From contig DAHVFB010000012.1 of the NCBI GenBank assembly GCA_027317185.1, positions 1 to 50,671 on the forward strand: a stretch of DNA of 50,671 nucleotides, in the 5' to 3' direction. Of this stretch, positions 18,687 to 27,560 are shown one piece after another (the first letter of the stretch is position 1; the number at the start of each line of letters is the position of its first letter). The notes under the pieces are model-generated. The model saw only the letters and a list, made by a program, of their open reading frames with translations. It was not told where the DNA came from and did no database searches. This stretch comes from Deltaproteobacteria bacterium. Lineage in GTDB: Bacteria; Desulfobacterota; Binatia; Binatales; Binataceae. A program made the translations under genes and the position numbers.

Positions 18687-19535
18687 ATGGCGGAAGCAGT
18701 AAAAAACAAATCCAGCCAGCGGAGGTCGAGCGTGGGCCTGCGTACGCTGGCGGTTGATATCGGCGGAACCGGGACCAAGGTCGAAGTGCTCGATCAACAG
18801 GGCAAGGCGCTGACCGAGCGAATCCGCGTGCCCACCCCGCCGGGCGCGACGCCGCATAAAATGGTGCGTTTGATCGGGAAGATGGCCGCGCAGGCTGGCC
18901 GCTTCGATCGCGTCTCGGTGGGCTTCCCGGGCGTGGTCAAAAACGGGATGGTCTATACTGCTGCGAATCTGGGCAAGGGCTGGAACTGCGTCAAGCTCGA
19001 CAAGCTGCTGACAGAAAAGCTGGGCAAGCCGGTACGGGTAGCCAATGACGCCGATGTGCAGGGTCTTGGAGCGATCAGCGGGAGCGGGGTCGAGCTGGCG
19101 ATCACGCTCGGCACCGGCTTCGGGTCGGTGGTTTTCGTGGATGGTCATCGAATTCATATGGAATTGGCGCATGCGCCGTTCCATAAGGGAAAGACCTACG
19201 AACAGGAACTGGGCATCAAAGCCCTGCGCAAGAAAGGCAAGCGCAAGTGGAACAAGCTGCTGCGCGAAGCGATCGACGATCTTTCGCAAACCTTTAACTA
19301 TGATCGCCTTTATATTGGCGGCGGCAATGCGCGCCATATCAATTTTGAATTGCCGGCCACGGTTAAGGTGGTGAGCAATGAGGAAGGATTGCTGGGCGGA
19401 ATCAAACTGTGGGAGGTGACGGAGCCATCGACCGGTGGGATCACCGCGCGCAAGCGCGCCAAGCCGATCGTAAAGAAGACCCAACCGGCGGTTAAGGATC
19501 AGATCGTCCAGAGCGGATCGATCACCGTCCATTGA
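18687..19535 (+). CDS. ROK-family sugar kinase, polyphosphate-glucokinase-like
   Basis: A 282-residue protein with the phosphate-1 loop LAVDIGGTGTKVEVLD (Asp24), VGFPGVVKNGMVYTAANLGKGW, VANDADVQGLGA and the adenosine/phosphate loop TLGTGFGSVVFVDG. These match polyphosphate/ATP glucokinases, which phosphorylate glucose to glucose-6-phosphate. The ROK zinc-binding Cys motif is absent, as in polyphosphate glucokinases. The C-terminus adds about 30 residues rich in Lys/Thr. It sits close to glgA, so a link to glucan metabolism is plausible. The phosphate donor cannot be decided from sequence. Confidence 0.8.
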   Translation: MAEAVKNKSSQRRSSVGLRTLAVDIGGTGTKVEVLDQQGKALTERIRVPTPPGATPHKMVRLIGKMAAQAGRFDRVSVGFPGVVKNGMVYTAANLGKGWNCVKLDKLLTEKLGKPVRVANDADVQGLGAISGSGVELAITLGTGFGSVVFVDGHRIHMELAHAPFHKGKTYEQELGIKALRKKGKRKWNKLLREAIDDLSQTFNYDRLYIGGGNARHINFELPATVKVVSNEEGLLGGIKLWEVTEPSTGGITARKRAKPIVKKTQPAVKDQIVQSGSITVH

Positions 19536-19548
19536 TAATGATCCCCCT

Positions 19549-19578
19549 TTGACACAGCGCCTCGCACTGGAACAAAAT
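19549..19578 (+). promoter_or_regulatory. Sigma-70-like promoter for pqqA
   Basis: A perfect -35 TTGACA (19549-19554) and a -10 CAAAAT (19573-19578) separated by 18 nt. The expected transcript start, near 19585, falls just before the GGTAAGGAGG ribosome site of pqqA. The -10 is only a 4 of 6 match. Confidence 0.4.
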
Positions 19579-19607
19579 CAAAAGCATTGAGGTAAGGAGG
19601 TCGACCG

Positions 19608-19682
19608 ATGATCTGGAGCAAACCCGAATTTATTGACCTGCGTTTTGGCTTCGAAGTGACGATGTATATCTGGAATCGCTAG
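19608..19682 (+). CDS. pqqA: PQQ precursor peptide PqqA
   Basis: A 24-residue peptide encoded just after a strong GGTAAGGAGG site. It contains EVTMY, the hallmark of PqqA, whose Glu (residue 16) and Tyr (residue 20) are cross-linked by PqqE and then become the PQQ skeleton. The N-terminal MIWSKPEF resembles the W-x-K-P start of known PqqA peptides. It lies 128 nt upstream of pqqB, with a terminator-like hairpin between. Its tiny size makes it easy for gene callers to miss. Confidence 0.93.
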   Translation: MIWSKPEFIDLRFGFEVTMYIWNR

Positions 19683-19683
19683 A

Positions 19684-19726
19684 TGATCAGGACGCCGGAT
19701 AGCTATGACGGCGTCCTCGTCATTTT
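19684..19726 (+). terminator. Terminator/attenuator between pqqA and pqqB
   Basis: AGGACGCCG (19689-19697) pairs perfectly with CGGCGTCCT (19709-19717) around an 11-nt loop. Outer ATGA/TCAT arms extend the stem, and a run of five T (ATTTTTCC) follows. This looks like an intrinsic terminator. Partial read-through would give much more pqqA than pqqBCDE mRNA, as is known for other pqq loci. Confidence 0.6.
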
Positions 19727-19810
19727 TCCGGTTTCCGATGGTATCGCAGCGGGCCCGGCCGCAAACTTTGTCACTCGTGAACGATCGTACAGCAGTACTG
19801 GCATGCTGAA

Positions 19811-20728
19811 GTGAAGCTTCTGGTTTTGGGGTCGTCAGCCGGAGGTGGCTTCCCGCAGTGGAACTGCAATTGCCGCAACTGCCGCGGGCTGCGCGAGGGC
19901 AGCATACGCACCCGCGCGCGAACTCAATCATCGGTAGCAGTCTCCAACGATTCTTCGAATTGGGTGCTGATAAATGCGTCGCCTGACATCCTGACGCAAA
20001 TCGGATCGATCGAACAATTCACTCCAAACGACGGTATCAGAAATTCGCCGATCAAAGCCGTCATTTTGGTCGATAGCCAGATCGATCACACCACTGGCCT
20101 GCTGATGCTGCGCGAGGGCGACCGGCTGCCGATATATTGTACGGAAAACGTGCGCGAAGACCTGATCGCGGGCAATCCGATTTTGCGGGTGCTTGAGAGC
20201 TACTGTGGCACCGATTGGAACCGCATACCGATCGAGTCCAGCGACGGTTTCACGATCTCCGGGTTCGATGGCCTGCACTTCCACGCGATGGCGGTCGATG
20301 GCAAGGCGCCGCCCTACTCGCCGCATCGCGACGCGCATCTGCCCGGCGACAATATCGCGCTGACGATTACGAATCAGGCCTCCGGGCGCAGCATTTTTTA
20401 CGCACCGGGATTGGCGCGCGTCGATGATCGCGTGGCGCAATGGATGTCGCGCGCCGACTGTATTCTGGTGGATGGTACGTTTTGGAGCGAGGACGAAATG
20501 ACTCGTCAGGGCGCCGGGCGCAAATCCGCAAGTGAGATGGGCCATCTGCCGCAATCGGGATCCGATGGGATGCTCACGCACCTGAGCCGATTCCAGGCTT
20601 CGCGCAAGATTCTGATACACATCAACAATACCAATCCGCTTCTGGATGAAGATTCGGCCGAACGGCGGCAGGTGGAGCGCATGGGAATCGAGGTTGCGTT
20701 CGACGGCATGGAAATCGAGATCAGGTGA
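19811..20728 (+). CDS. pqqB: PQQ biosynthesis protein PqqB
   Basis: A 305-residue metallo-beta-lactamase-fold protein. It has the PqqB opening LVLGSSAGGGFPQWNCNCRNC (cysteines 19, 21 and 24), LINASPDILTQI, DSQIDHTTGLLMLREG and a C-terminal HINNTNPLLDEDS. PqqB is thought to hydroxylate the processed PqqA Glu-Tyr intermediate. The start is GTG at 19811, with only a weak ribosome site. It is second in pqqABCDE. Confidence 0.94.
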   Translation: MKLLVLGSSAGGGFPQWNCNCRNCRGLREGSIRTRARTQSSVAVSNDSSNWVLINASPDILTQIGSIEQFTPNDGIRNSPIKAVILVDSQIDHTTGLLMLREGDRLPIYCTENVREDLIAGNPILRVLESYCGTDWNRIPIESSDGFTISGFDGLHFHAMAVDGKAPPYSPHRDAHLPGDNIALTITNQASGRSIFYAPGLARVDDRVAQWMSRADCILVDGTFWSEDEMTRQGAGRKSASEMGHLPQSGSDGMLTHLSRFQASRKILIHINNTNPLLDEDSAERRQVERMGIEVAFDGMEIEIR

Positions 20729-20751
20729 AGCGGAGCGGTCTGACACGTTGT

Positions 20752-20796
20752 AGTTACTGATTTCTGACAGTTAATAATTCTTGATAGTCAGTAACT
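20752..20796 (+). promoter_or_regulatory. Nested inverted repeats in the pqqB-pqqC spacer
   Basis: AGTTACTGA (20752-20760) and TCAGTAACT (20788-20796) are perfect complements. An inner CTGAC (20764-20768) can pair with GTCAG (20787-20791) instead, so two mutually exclusive hairpins are possible. The segment is AT-rich and ends 9 nt before the pqqC start, so it could affect pqqC translation or mRNA processing. Confidence 0.4.
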
Positions 20797-20805
20797 CTGG
20801 TTAAA

Positions 20806-21528
20806 ATGATGGAATCGTCGGACGGATCGCAAACGGCCAGCCGCGCAGCCTGGAGTCCGGAAGAATTCGAACGGCAACTGCGCGCCAAAGAAACCGGCTA
20901 TCATACTCATCATCCATTCCATGTGATGATGAACGAGGGCAGGCTGAATCCCGATCAGATTCGTGGATGGGTAGCCAATAGATTTTATTATCAGGCCAGT
21001 ATTCCGATGAAGGACGGGGCGATTTTGTCGAACTGTCCGGATCGTGAAGTACGGCGCGCGTGGCTTCGGCGCATCCTTGATCAGGACGGCTCGGCGGGCG
21101 AAGAGGGTGGCATCGAAGCCTGGATCAGGCTGGGCGAAGCGTGCGGGATCGATCGCGCGGAGTTGGTGGCTTTTAAACATGTGTTGCCCGGCGTCCGTTT
21201 CGCAGTGGATGCGTACGTGAACTTCGCGCGCACCCGGCCATGGCGCGAAGCGGTGTGCTCATCATTGACCGAGATGTTCGCTCCGCAGGCGCATCGCGAT
21301 CGCCTCGCAAACTGGCCACGACATTATTCATGGGTAAAGCCCGAAGGCCTCCAATATTTTCAAATGCGCTTGTCGCAGGCGCGCCGCGACGTCGACGACG
21401 GGCTGCGAATTACGCTCGCTTCCTTTATCACTCGCGAACTGCAGGAACGCGCGATCGAAATACTGCAATTCAAACTGGATGTACTCTGGTCGCTGCTCGA
21501 TGCGGTACAGCTTGAGTATTGCAAATGA
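20806..21528 (+). CDS. pqqC: Pyrroloquinoline-quinone synthase PqqC
   Basis: A 240-residue helical oxidase catalysing the final cofactor-free ring closure and eight-electron oxidation to PQQ. Family features include [16 protein letters not shown] near the N-terminus, [38 protein letters not shown] and [19 protein letters not shown], which provide the active-site His/Tyr/Arg set. Length is normal. Two adjacent ATGs start the gene. The stop overlaps the pqqD start by 4 nt (ATGA). Confidence 0.95.
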   Translation: MMESSDGSQTASRAAWSPEEFERQLRAKETGYHTHHPFHVMMNEGRLNPDQIRGWVANRFYYQASIPMKDGAILSNCPDREVRRAWLRRILDQDGSAGEEGGIEAWIRLGEACGIDRAELVAFKHVLPGVRFAVDAYVNFARTRPWREAVCSSLTEMFAPQAHRDRLANWPRHYSWVKPEGLQYFQMRLSQARRDVDDGLRITLASFITRELQERAIEILQFKLDVLWSLLDAVQLEYCK

Positions 21529-21821
21529 GTGCGGCTGCCAGCGCCACTATCGGTTTTGACGATGTGCCGGTGCTCGCATCGCGATTTCGTCTCCAATGGG
21601 AACCTGCGCAGCAGGCCCATGTGCTGCTCTATCCGGAAGGGATGGTGAAGCTGTCGAACAGTGCGGCCGAGATCGTCAAGCGCATCGATGGCGCTGCCCC
21701 GATCGGCGCGATCGTCGCGGATCTGGAGTCCGCCTTTCCAGGCGCCGATCTTCGATCCGACGTGATGGAGTTTCTCGAAATCGCACGTGAGCGAGGCTGG
21801 ATTGGAATCGAAACCCGGTAA
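21525..21821 (+). CDS. pqqD: PqqA-binding chaperone PqqD
   Basis: A 98-residue RRE-type protein that binds PqqA and presents it to PqqE. Typical features: [36 protein letters not shown] and a C-terminal [11 protein letters not shown]. The ATG at 21525 overlaps the pqqC stop. A TTG at 21519 is also in frame. The last 35 nt overlap the start of pqqE in another frame, so C, D and E are coupled. Confidence 0.93.
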   Translation: MSAAASATIGFDDVPVLASRFRLQWEPAQQAHVLLYPEGMVKLSNSAAEIVKRIDGAAPIGAIVADLESAFPGADLRSDVMEFLEIARERGWIGIETR

Positions 21822-22917
21822 TCCGCTCTGGCTGCTGGCCGAGCTTACCTATCGGTGTCCACTGCACTGCGTATTTTGCTCCAATCCGATCGATTACGTC
21901 CGCCATCACAGCGAACTGTCCACCGATGCCTGGATCAAGGTGCTGCGCGAAGCGCGGGAACTCGGTGCGGTGCAGTTGGGTTTTTCCGGCGGCGAGCCGC
22001 TGGTGCGCGACGATTTGGAAATTCTGGTGCGCGAGGCGCATCAGCTCGGCTACTATATCAATCTGATTACTTCCGGGGTCGGCCTAAACGAAGATCGAAT
22101 CGCAGCGTTGAGAGCCGCGGGACTCGACCATATCCAGTTGAGTTTCCAGGATTCGACGCGCGAACTGAACGATTTTCTGAGTCATACGCGGACCTTCGAG
22201 CTGAAGCAGCGCATCGCCAGTTTGATCAAGCGGCAGGGCTATCCGATCGTGCTCAATGTGGTGCTGCATCGCTACAATCTGGACCATATAGAAGAAATAC
22301 TGGAGATGGCGCTGCGGCTTGAGGTCGACTACCTCGAACTTGCTAATACTCAGTATTATGGGTGGGCATACCTCAATCGTGATCAGTTACTACCGGCACC
22401 CGAGCAACTGGTCCGTGCCGAAAAGGCGACTAATCGCTTTCGGGAACGCGTCGCCGGAAAAATCAAAGTATATTTCGTGGTTTCGGATTACCACGAAAAG
22501 CGTCCGAAGCCATGCATGAACGGATGGGGATCGGTGTTCCTCACGATCACCGCCGATGGACGCGCGCTGCCATGCCATCAGGCGGGAATGCTGCCGGGCC
22601 TGAGCTTTCCGAATGTTGAGCAATCGAGCTTACGGACAATCTGGTACGAGTCGGAAGCATTTAACGCATTTCGCGGCCTCGATTGGATGAAAGAGCCGTG
22701 CCGATCGTGTCCCGAACGGTTCAACGATTTTGGTGGGTGCCGGTGTCAGGCTTATCTCCTGACCGGCGATGCTTCGAACACCGATCCGGTCTGCGAGTTT
22801 TCGCCCCATCGCAATTCAGTGCAGACTGCGATCGATGGCATCGGTCAGAATGCCAAATCAGGTAGCCAGCTTTATTTTCGCGATGACCGCAATTCGCGCC
22901 GCCTGAGTTCACGGTGA
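21787..22917 (+). CDS. pqqE: Radical SAM enzyme PqqE
   Basis: A 376-residue radical SAM protein that forms the carbon-carbon bond between Glu and Tyr of PqqA. The SAM cluster motif is CPLHCVFC (Cys24, Cys28, Cys31). QLGFSGGEPLVRDDL is the GGEP loop. The C-terminal SPASM domain has the auxiliary cluster cysteines in CMNGWGSVFL, ALPCHQAG, CRSCPERF and GGCRCQAY. The start is GTG at 21787, inside pqqD. The stop overlaps the next gene by 4 nt (GTGA). Confidence 0.95.
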   Translation: MSEAGLESKPGNPLWLLAELTYRCPLHCVFCSNPIDYVRHHSELSTDAWIKVLREARELGAVQLGFSGGEPLVRDDLEILVREAHQLGYYINLITSGVGLNEDRIAALRAAGLDHIQLSFQDSTRELNDFLSHTRTFELKQRIASLIKRQGYPIVLNVVLHRYNLDHIEEILEMALRLEVDYLELANTQYYGWAYLNRDQLLPAPEQLVRAEKATNRFRERVAGKIKVYFVVSDYHEKRPKPCMNGWGSVFLTITADGRALPCHQAGMLPGLSFPNVEQSSLRTIWYESEAFNAFRGLDWMKEPCRSCPERFNDFGGCRCQAYLLTGDASNTDPVCEFSPHRNSVQTAIDGIGQNAKSGSQLYFRDDRNSRRLSSR

Positions 22918-24209
22918 GTGCATACTTCGCGACGCAGGCCCTTATCAATTTCGCAGCGCGCGTCAGCTATCTTGCCAACGGATTGCGGGTGGTGGCGCAT
23001 CGCGAACCCAAAACCCCAATTGCCGCTGTTTACGTCGCCTATCATGCGGGGTCTCGCGATGAGTTGCCGGGCAAGCATGGACTGGCGCATCTGGTCGAGC
23101 ACCTGATGTTTTGCGGCAGCGAGCATTCGCGCCAAAACTACTTTTTGCCCCTGGAGGAAATCGGTGCTGCTTCGGTAAACGCGAATGCGACCGATGACTA
23201 TACCGCGTACTTCCAGGCCGTACCGATAGCGGCATTGGACTATGCCTTATGGATGGAAGCCGAACGCATGAGTTGTATGTCCGCAGCGCTGGACCAGTCG
23301 ACGCTTGATCGCCAGCGTGCGGTGGTTTGCAATGAATTGCGGCAACGCGCGGCCGAACCATACGGTGGAATAGCCAGTCTGATTCGTGAGCAAGCTTACG
23401 CTCCGGAACATCCGTATGCCCATCATCCGTATGGCGAGATCGAAGCGCTTGAGCAAATTACCCTCTACGATGTGAGGCGATGGTGTGATGAGTTCCATCG
23501 CCCGGCGAACGCAACGATAGTAATTGCCGGGGATATTAATTCCGAACAGGCAATCGATCGGGTCAGCTACTACTTCGAGAGTATCCCGATGGCGCCGTGG
23601 TCTACTCCGCAGCGTGCCGATGCGGCGGCGGGACCATCGGCGCACGCGCCAGTTGAGTATCATCAGCCGAATATCAGCGGGCGGATTTATCGCGTATGGA
23701 ATGCGCCTCGCTATGGAGCCGATCAACATGCGGCGCTGGAGCTGGCGTGCGAGCTGCTGGCCGGCGGCGAAGCGTCTCGGTTGTTTACGGCGATGGTGCT
23801 TGAACGGCAGATCGCGAGCGAGGTTGCGATCGATCTGCAGGCGCGCGAACTTGGATCGCAGATCGTGCTTCATGTGACCGCCGCCCCCGGGATCGGAACC
23901 GAAACCGTGCGCTCCGCATTGGATGATGCGGTTAAAAGGTTTTCGGCGCAGATCCCTACGAAAGACGAATTGGAGGCGGCATGCGTTCGAGTGACCGCGC
24001 GATTCGTAAGGGATACCGAACGCCTGTGCGGGCCGCGCAGCCGTTCAGATGCGATGGCGGTTGCGGTGCTCGCGGCCGATGATCCGAACAGTGCGGGCGC
24101 GCGTGTAGAGTCGATGAGGTCGATCACGCCCAGCGAGCTTGCGGAGACCGTTGCGCAAGTCTTCGATCGACCAGCGCTGACGATCGAGGCTGGGCCGCAA
24201 ACCGTATAG
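22914..24209 (+). CDS. M16 zinc peptidase, catalytic subunit (PqqF/PqqG-type)
   Basis: A 431-residue M16 (pitrilysin-like) peptidase half with the inverted zinc motif HLVEH (His59, Glu62, His63) and the downstream CNELRQR, whose Glu is the usual third ligand. Such peptidases cut cross-linked PqqA to release the Glu-Tyr unit. The GTG start overlaps pqqE by 4 nt and the next gene encodes a second M16 half lacking the zinc motif. The pair therefore looks like a two-subunit PqqA protease, as known in Methylorubrum. Processing of other peptides cannot be excluded. Confidence 0.85.
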   Translation: MSAYFATQALINFAARVSYLANGLRVVAHREPKTPIAAVYVAYHAGSRDELPGKHGLAHLVEHLMFCGSEHSRQNYFLPLEEIGAASVNANATDDYTAYFQAVPIAALDYALWMEAERMSCMSAALDQSTLDRQRAVVCNELRQRAAEPYGGIASLIREQAYAPEHPYAHHPYGEIEALEQITLYDVRRWCDEFHRPANATIVIAGDINSEQAIDRVSYYFESIPMAPWSTPQRADAAAGPSAHAPVEYHQPNISGRIYRVWNAPRYGADQHAALELACELLAGGEASRLFTAMVLERQIASEVAIDLQARELGSQIVLHVTAAPGIGTETVRSALDDAVKRFSAQIPTKDELEAACVRVTARFVRDTERLCGPRSRSDAMAVAVLAADDPNSAGARVESMRSITPSELAETVAQVFDRPALTIEAGPQTV

Positions 24210-24218
24210 CGGTTCGCA

Positions 24219-25610
24219 ATGCTGCTTCACCGGCCGCCACCGCTCATCGAGGTTAGCAGCGAATTTCGATTTCCGGCTATCGAGCAAATCACATTATCCA
24301 ATGGCCTTCGGCTTCAGATCGTCGATCGTGCGGGCCATGGGCCAATTGAGCTGCGGTTGGTGCTGAATACCGGGTCTGCCGCGGATCCCCCAGGAATGAG
24401 CGGATTGGCGACGCTGTCAAGTGAGCTGCTGCTGCGCGGAAGGTCGAGAGACGGCGCAGATAACGTTGCCCGGCAATGGACTCGTCTCGGCGCTACCGCG
24501 CGAAGCGACGTAGCGCTTGATCGGAGTGTAATTGCGCTCTCAACAATCGGGGCCGGTTTGCAGAAGACGATGCAGACGCTGGCGCATGCGATACATGATC
24601 ATGCTTTCGAGGACCGCGATCTGCAGTTGGCGAAGAGGATTTGTGTCGCCTCGATCAGGCGTGAAAGCGCAAGCCCATACGGTCTTGCTATGCGCGTGAT
24701 CCCGCGCCTCGCGTATGCCGGCGATCATCCTTACCGAAGGCCGCTCAGCGGAGCCGGAGTGGAGCGGGAAATCGAAACTATCCGGTCTGAAAATGTGCGC
24801 AGGTTTTACTCCATCGCGCTCAAGCCTGACGAGACAACTTTAATCGTGGTGGGGCCGGGACTGAAGGATAGCGGCGTGCGCGCGGCAATCGAACGCGCGT
24901 TCGCGAGCTGGCCGCGGACAGCGGATGAGTGTCTGCGAGTGGATGATCGATCAGTGACGGCCACGCGCGGCGTGCTTGCCGTGATCGATCGACCATTATC
25001 GCCGCAGGCCGCGATCTTCGCGGCGGTTGTGCTTCCCCCAGCCGGCGATGCGATCCACGATGCAATCGCGATTGCCGATGCCGTCACGGCGCGGATGTTT
25101 AATTCGCGGCTGAATCTGTTTTTACGTGAGGAAAAAGGATGGTCGTACGGTGCGCGGTCTGTGTTCGCATCGGCGCGTGCTGGCGGCTTGTGGATCGTAT
25201 ATGCATCGGTGCGCGCGGATCGTGCGATCGAAGCGGCCGATGCGGTTCGGCGCGAGTTGCGAGGTCTCGCCGGTGATCGGCCGCTATTGGAATCCGAGTT
25301 CAGGCGGGCGAGGCAATTTCTTACTTTGAACCGGGCGGCGCAGTATGAAACCAATCCGCAAGTTGCGCACACCTTGCGCGATTCAATCGTGCGGCAGCTT
25401 CCCGAGGATTACCATGCCGGCTTTGACCAACGGCTGCTTCAGTTGAGTCCCGGTCAAGTGACAGACGCCTGCAAAAGCATAATTGGTAGTGGCCAGCCCG
25501 CACTACTTATGATCGGCAACGTTAAGTCGCTCAGCGCCGGGGCCGAATCTGCCGGCTTGGGGGCCGTCAAACTAATCGATCCTGAAGCGCTGGATGAAGC
25601 TTCTGCTTGA
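24219..25610 (+). CDS. M16 peptidase-like subunit without the zinc motif
   Basis: A 463-residue M16-family protein. Where the catalytic subunit has HLVEH, this one reads GMSGLATLSSELLLRG, with no His-x-x-Glu-His, so it cannot bind zinc in the usual way. It keeps the family's C-terminal LFLREEKGWSYGARS, whose Arg/Tyr pair binds substrate in the non-catalytic partner of heterodimeric M16 enzymes. It starts 9 nt after the catalytic partner. The two probably form the PqqA-processing heterodimer. xoxF follows 121 nt later. Confidence 0.82.
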   Translation: MLLHRPPPLIEVSSEFRFPAIEQITLSNGLRLQIVDRAGHGPIELRLVLNTGSAADPPGMSGLATLSSELLLRGRSRDGADNVARQWTRLGATARSDVALDRSVIALSTIGAGLQKTMQTLAHAIHDHAFEDRDLQLAKRICVASIRRESASPYGLAMRVIPRLAYAGDHPYRRPLSGAGVEREIETIRSENVRRFYSIALKPDETTLIVVGPGLKDSGVRAAIERAFASWPRTADECLRVDDRSVTATRGVLAVIDRPLSPQAAIFAAVVLPPAGDAIHDAIAIADAVTARMFNSRLNLFLREEKGWSYGARSVFASARAGGLWIVYASVRADRAIEAADAVRRELRGLAGDRPLLESEFRRARQFLTLNRAAQYETNPQVAHTLRDSIVRQLPEDYHAGFDQRLLQLSPGQVTDACKSIIGSGQPALLMIGNVKSLSAGAESAGLGAVKLIDPEALDEASA

Positions 25611-25731
25611 CCTATTTGCCGGCTCTATACTAATGCGAGTCAGGCCATACGCAAGCATATCGATTGCAAGTCGCGGGCGATTCGCGCGCGGCCGGTTAGC
25701 GTCCGTGATTCCCCTCTCAGGATGGAGAACG

Positions 25732-27528
25732 ATGAAAGCGCAAAGCATACATCGCAATTGGGTATTGTTTCTGGTTCTCGCATGCTGCCTGTTGGTTCCC
25801 ATTCTGGCGCAAGCGGATTCGTCGCTGCAGAAAATGTCCGCCGACTCCAATCAATGGGTAATGCCGGGTGGCGACTATGGTGTGACACGCTTCAGCAGGC
25901 TCGATCAGATAACCACTGATAACGTTAAGGATTTGGAAGTCGCCTGGACGATGTCGACCGGTACGCTGCGGGGCCATGAAGGCCAACCGCTGGTGATCGG
26001 CAATATGATGTATTTCGAAAGCGCCTGGCCGAATTACATCTTTGCCGTGAATCTCGACGACGTAGGGCGGATGGTCTGGAAGTTCGAGCCGCCAAAGGAT
26101 TCGAATGCGCCTCCGGTAGCGTGCTGCGATGTGGTCAATCGCGGAGTGGCTTACGCCGACGGCAAAATAATCGCCAGCGTGCTTGACGGACATATCTATG
26201 CACTCGATGCGAACACCGGCAAGCCGGTGTGGACCGCGGTGAATGCGGACCCGTTGAAGGGGCAGACGATTACCGCTGCGCCCCTGGTAGTCAAGGATAA
26301 GGTGATAATCGGAGTTTCCGGCGGTGAGTTTGGCGTCCTCGGCTATCTGAGCGCATTTGACCTGAACAGTGGAAAACTGGCTTGGCGTGCGTACAGTGCC
26401 GGACCGGACAAGGGTATGCTGTTCAATCCGGCCAAAACCATCAACGCGAATCTGCAGAAGCCGGTCGGTAAGCAATCCAGCTTAAGTACATGGCATGGAG
26501 ATGAATGGAAACTCGGTGGAGGAACCACCTGGGGTTGGTACTCTTACGATCCCAAGCTGAACCTGATCTATTACGGTACGGGAAATCCGGGCAGTTGGAA
26601 TCCCAATCAGCGTCCCGGCGATAACCGCTGGTCGATGAGCATTATCGCCCGCAATCCGGATACCGGCGTGGCCGCCTGGGCATTTCAGATGACGCCGCAT
26701 GATGGGTGGGACTACGATGGCGTTAACGAAAATATTATTGTTGACCTCGATGTAAAAGGTGAGACGGTACCCTGTATCGTGCATTTTGATCGCAATGGCT
26801 ATTGCTTGGTGCTTGATCGCCGCAGCGGGAAACTGGTAGCCGTTCACAAGTTCGACCCGACAGTTAATTGGGCAAAGAGTATAGATCCGACTACCGGCCG
26901 TCCCACAGTTGATCCAGCTAAAATGACCAGAGCCGGCCGTAACGTTAAAAACATCTGTCCGGCGGCCGAAGGTGACAAGGACGAGCAGCCCGCCGCATAC
27001 GATCCCGCGACCAAGCTGTTCTATGTGCCAACTAATCATATCTGCATGGATTACCAGGCCTTCGACGTGAAGTATAAGGCCGGGTTTCCATACGTCGGCG
27101 CGATCTTGAACATGTACCCAGCCTCGCCCAATGTTCGCGGCCGATTTATCGCTTTCGACGCGATTACTGGCGAAACCAAGTGGGCCATAAACGATACTTT
27201 CCAGGATTGGTCCGGAGTCCTCACCACCGCTGGCGGCGTTGGTTTTTACGGCACGCTGGACGGTTGGTTCAGGGCAGTCAATCTGAGCGATGGGAAGGTG
27301 CTTTACCAGTTCAAGTGCCCCTCGGGAATTATAGGCAATCCGATTGCCTATAGTCACAACGGCAAAGAATACGTTGCGGTTTTCAGCGGCGTAGGTGGCT
27401 GGGCCGCGATCGGTCTCGCCGCCGGCCTTACCAAGGGCAGCGAGGGACTTGGAGCGGTTGGGCTCACCGCGTCGTTGAGCGACTATACCAACCTCGGCGG
27501 CACGCTGATGGTGTTCACGCTCAAGTAA
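25732..27528 (+). CDS. xoxF: Lanthanide-type PQQ methanol dehydrogenase XoxF
   Basis: A 598-residue periplasmic quinoprotein oxidising methanol (and possibly formaldehyde). A signal peptide (residues 1-28, ending ILAQA) precedes an eight-bladed propeller. It has the vicinal disulfide Cys131-Cys132 (VACCDVV) and metal ligands Glu199 (GGEFG), Asn285 (GTGNPGSWN) and Asp327. Asp329 in TPHDGWDYDG sits two residues after the catalytic Asp, where calcium-type MxaF has Ala. That Asp is the accepted marker of lanthanide-dependent XoxF. The open frame extends upstream, but GGAGAACG before the ATG at 25732 and the signal peptide fix the start. xoxJ and xoxG follow. Confidence 0.93.
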   Translation: MKAQSIHRNWVLFLVLACCLLVPILAQADSSLQKMSADSNQWVMPGGDYGVTRFSRLDQITTDNVKDLEVAWTMSTGTLRGHEGQPLVIGNMMYFESAWPNYIFAVNLDDVGRMVWKFEPPKDSNAPPVACCDVVNRGVAYADGKIIASVLDGHIYALDANTGKPVWTAVNADPLKGQTITAAPLVVKDKVIIGVSGGEFGVLGYLSAFDLNSGKLAWRAYSAGPDKGMLFNPAKTINANLQKPVGKQSSLSTWHGDEWKLGGGTTWGWYSYDPKLNLIYYGTGNPGSWNPNQRPGDNRWSMSIIARNPDTGVAAWAFQMTPHDGWDYDGVNENIIVDLDVKGETVPCIVHFDRNGYCLVLDRRSGKLVAVHKFDPTVNWAKSIDPTTGRPTVDPAKMTRAGRNVKNICPAAEGDKDEQPAAYDPATKLFYVPTNHICMDYQAFDVKYKAGFPYVGAILNMYPASPNVRGRFIAFDAITGETKWAINDTFQDWSGVLTTAGGVGFYGTLDGWFRAVNLSDGKVLYQFKCPSGIIGNPIAYSHNGKEYVAVFSGVGGWAAIGLAAGLTKGSEGLGAVGLTASLSDYTNLGGTLMVFTLK

Positions 27529-27560
27529 TAGCGGATAGAGAAAATCGCGAGGACCAACCG

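Noticed and set aside
25607-25631. TTGACC and TATACT before xoxF as a promoter
   Set aside because: The spacing is only 13 nt, too short for sigma-70; the TATACT has no correctly placed partner.
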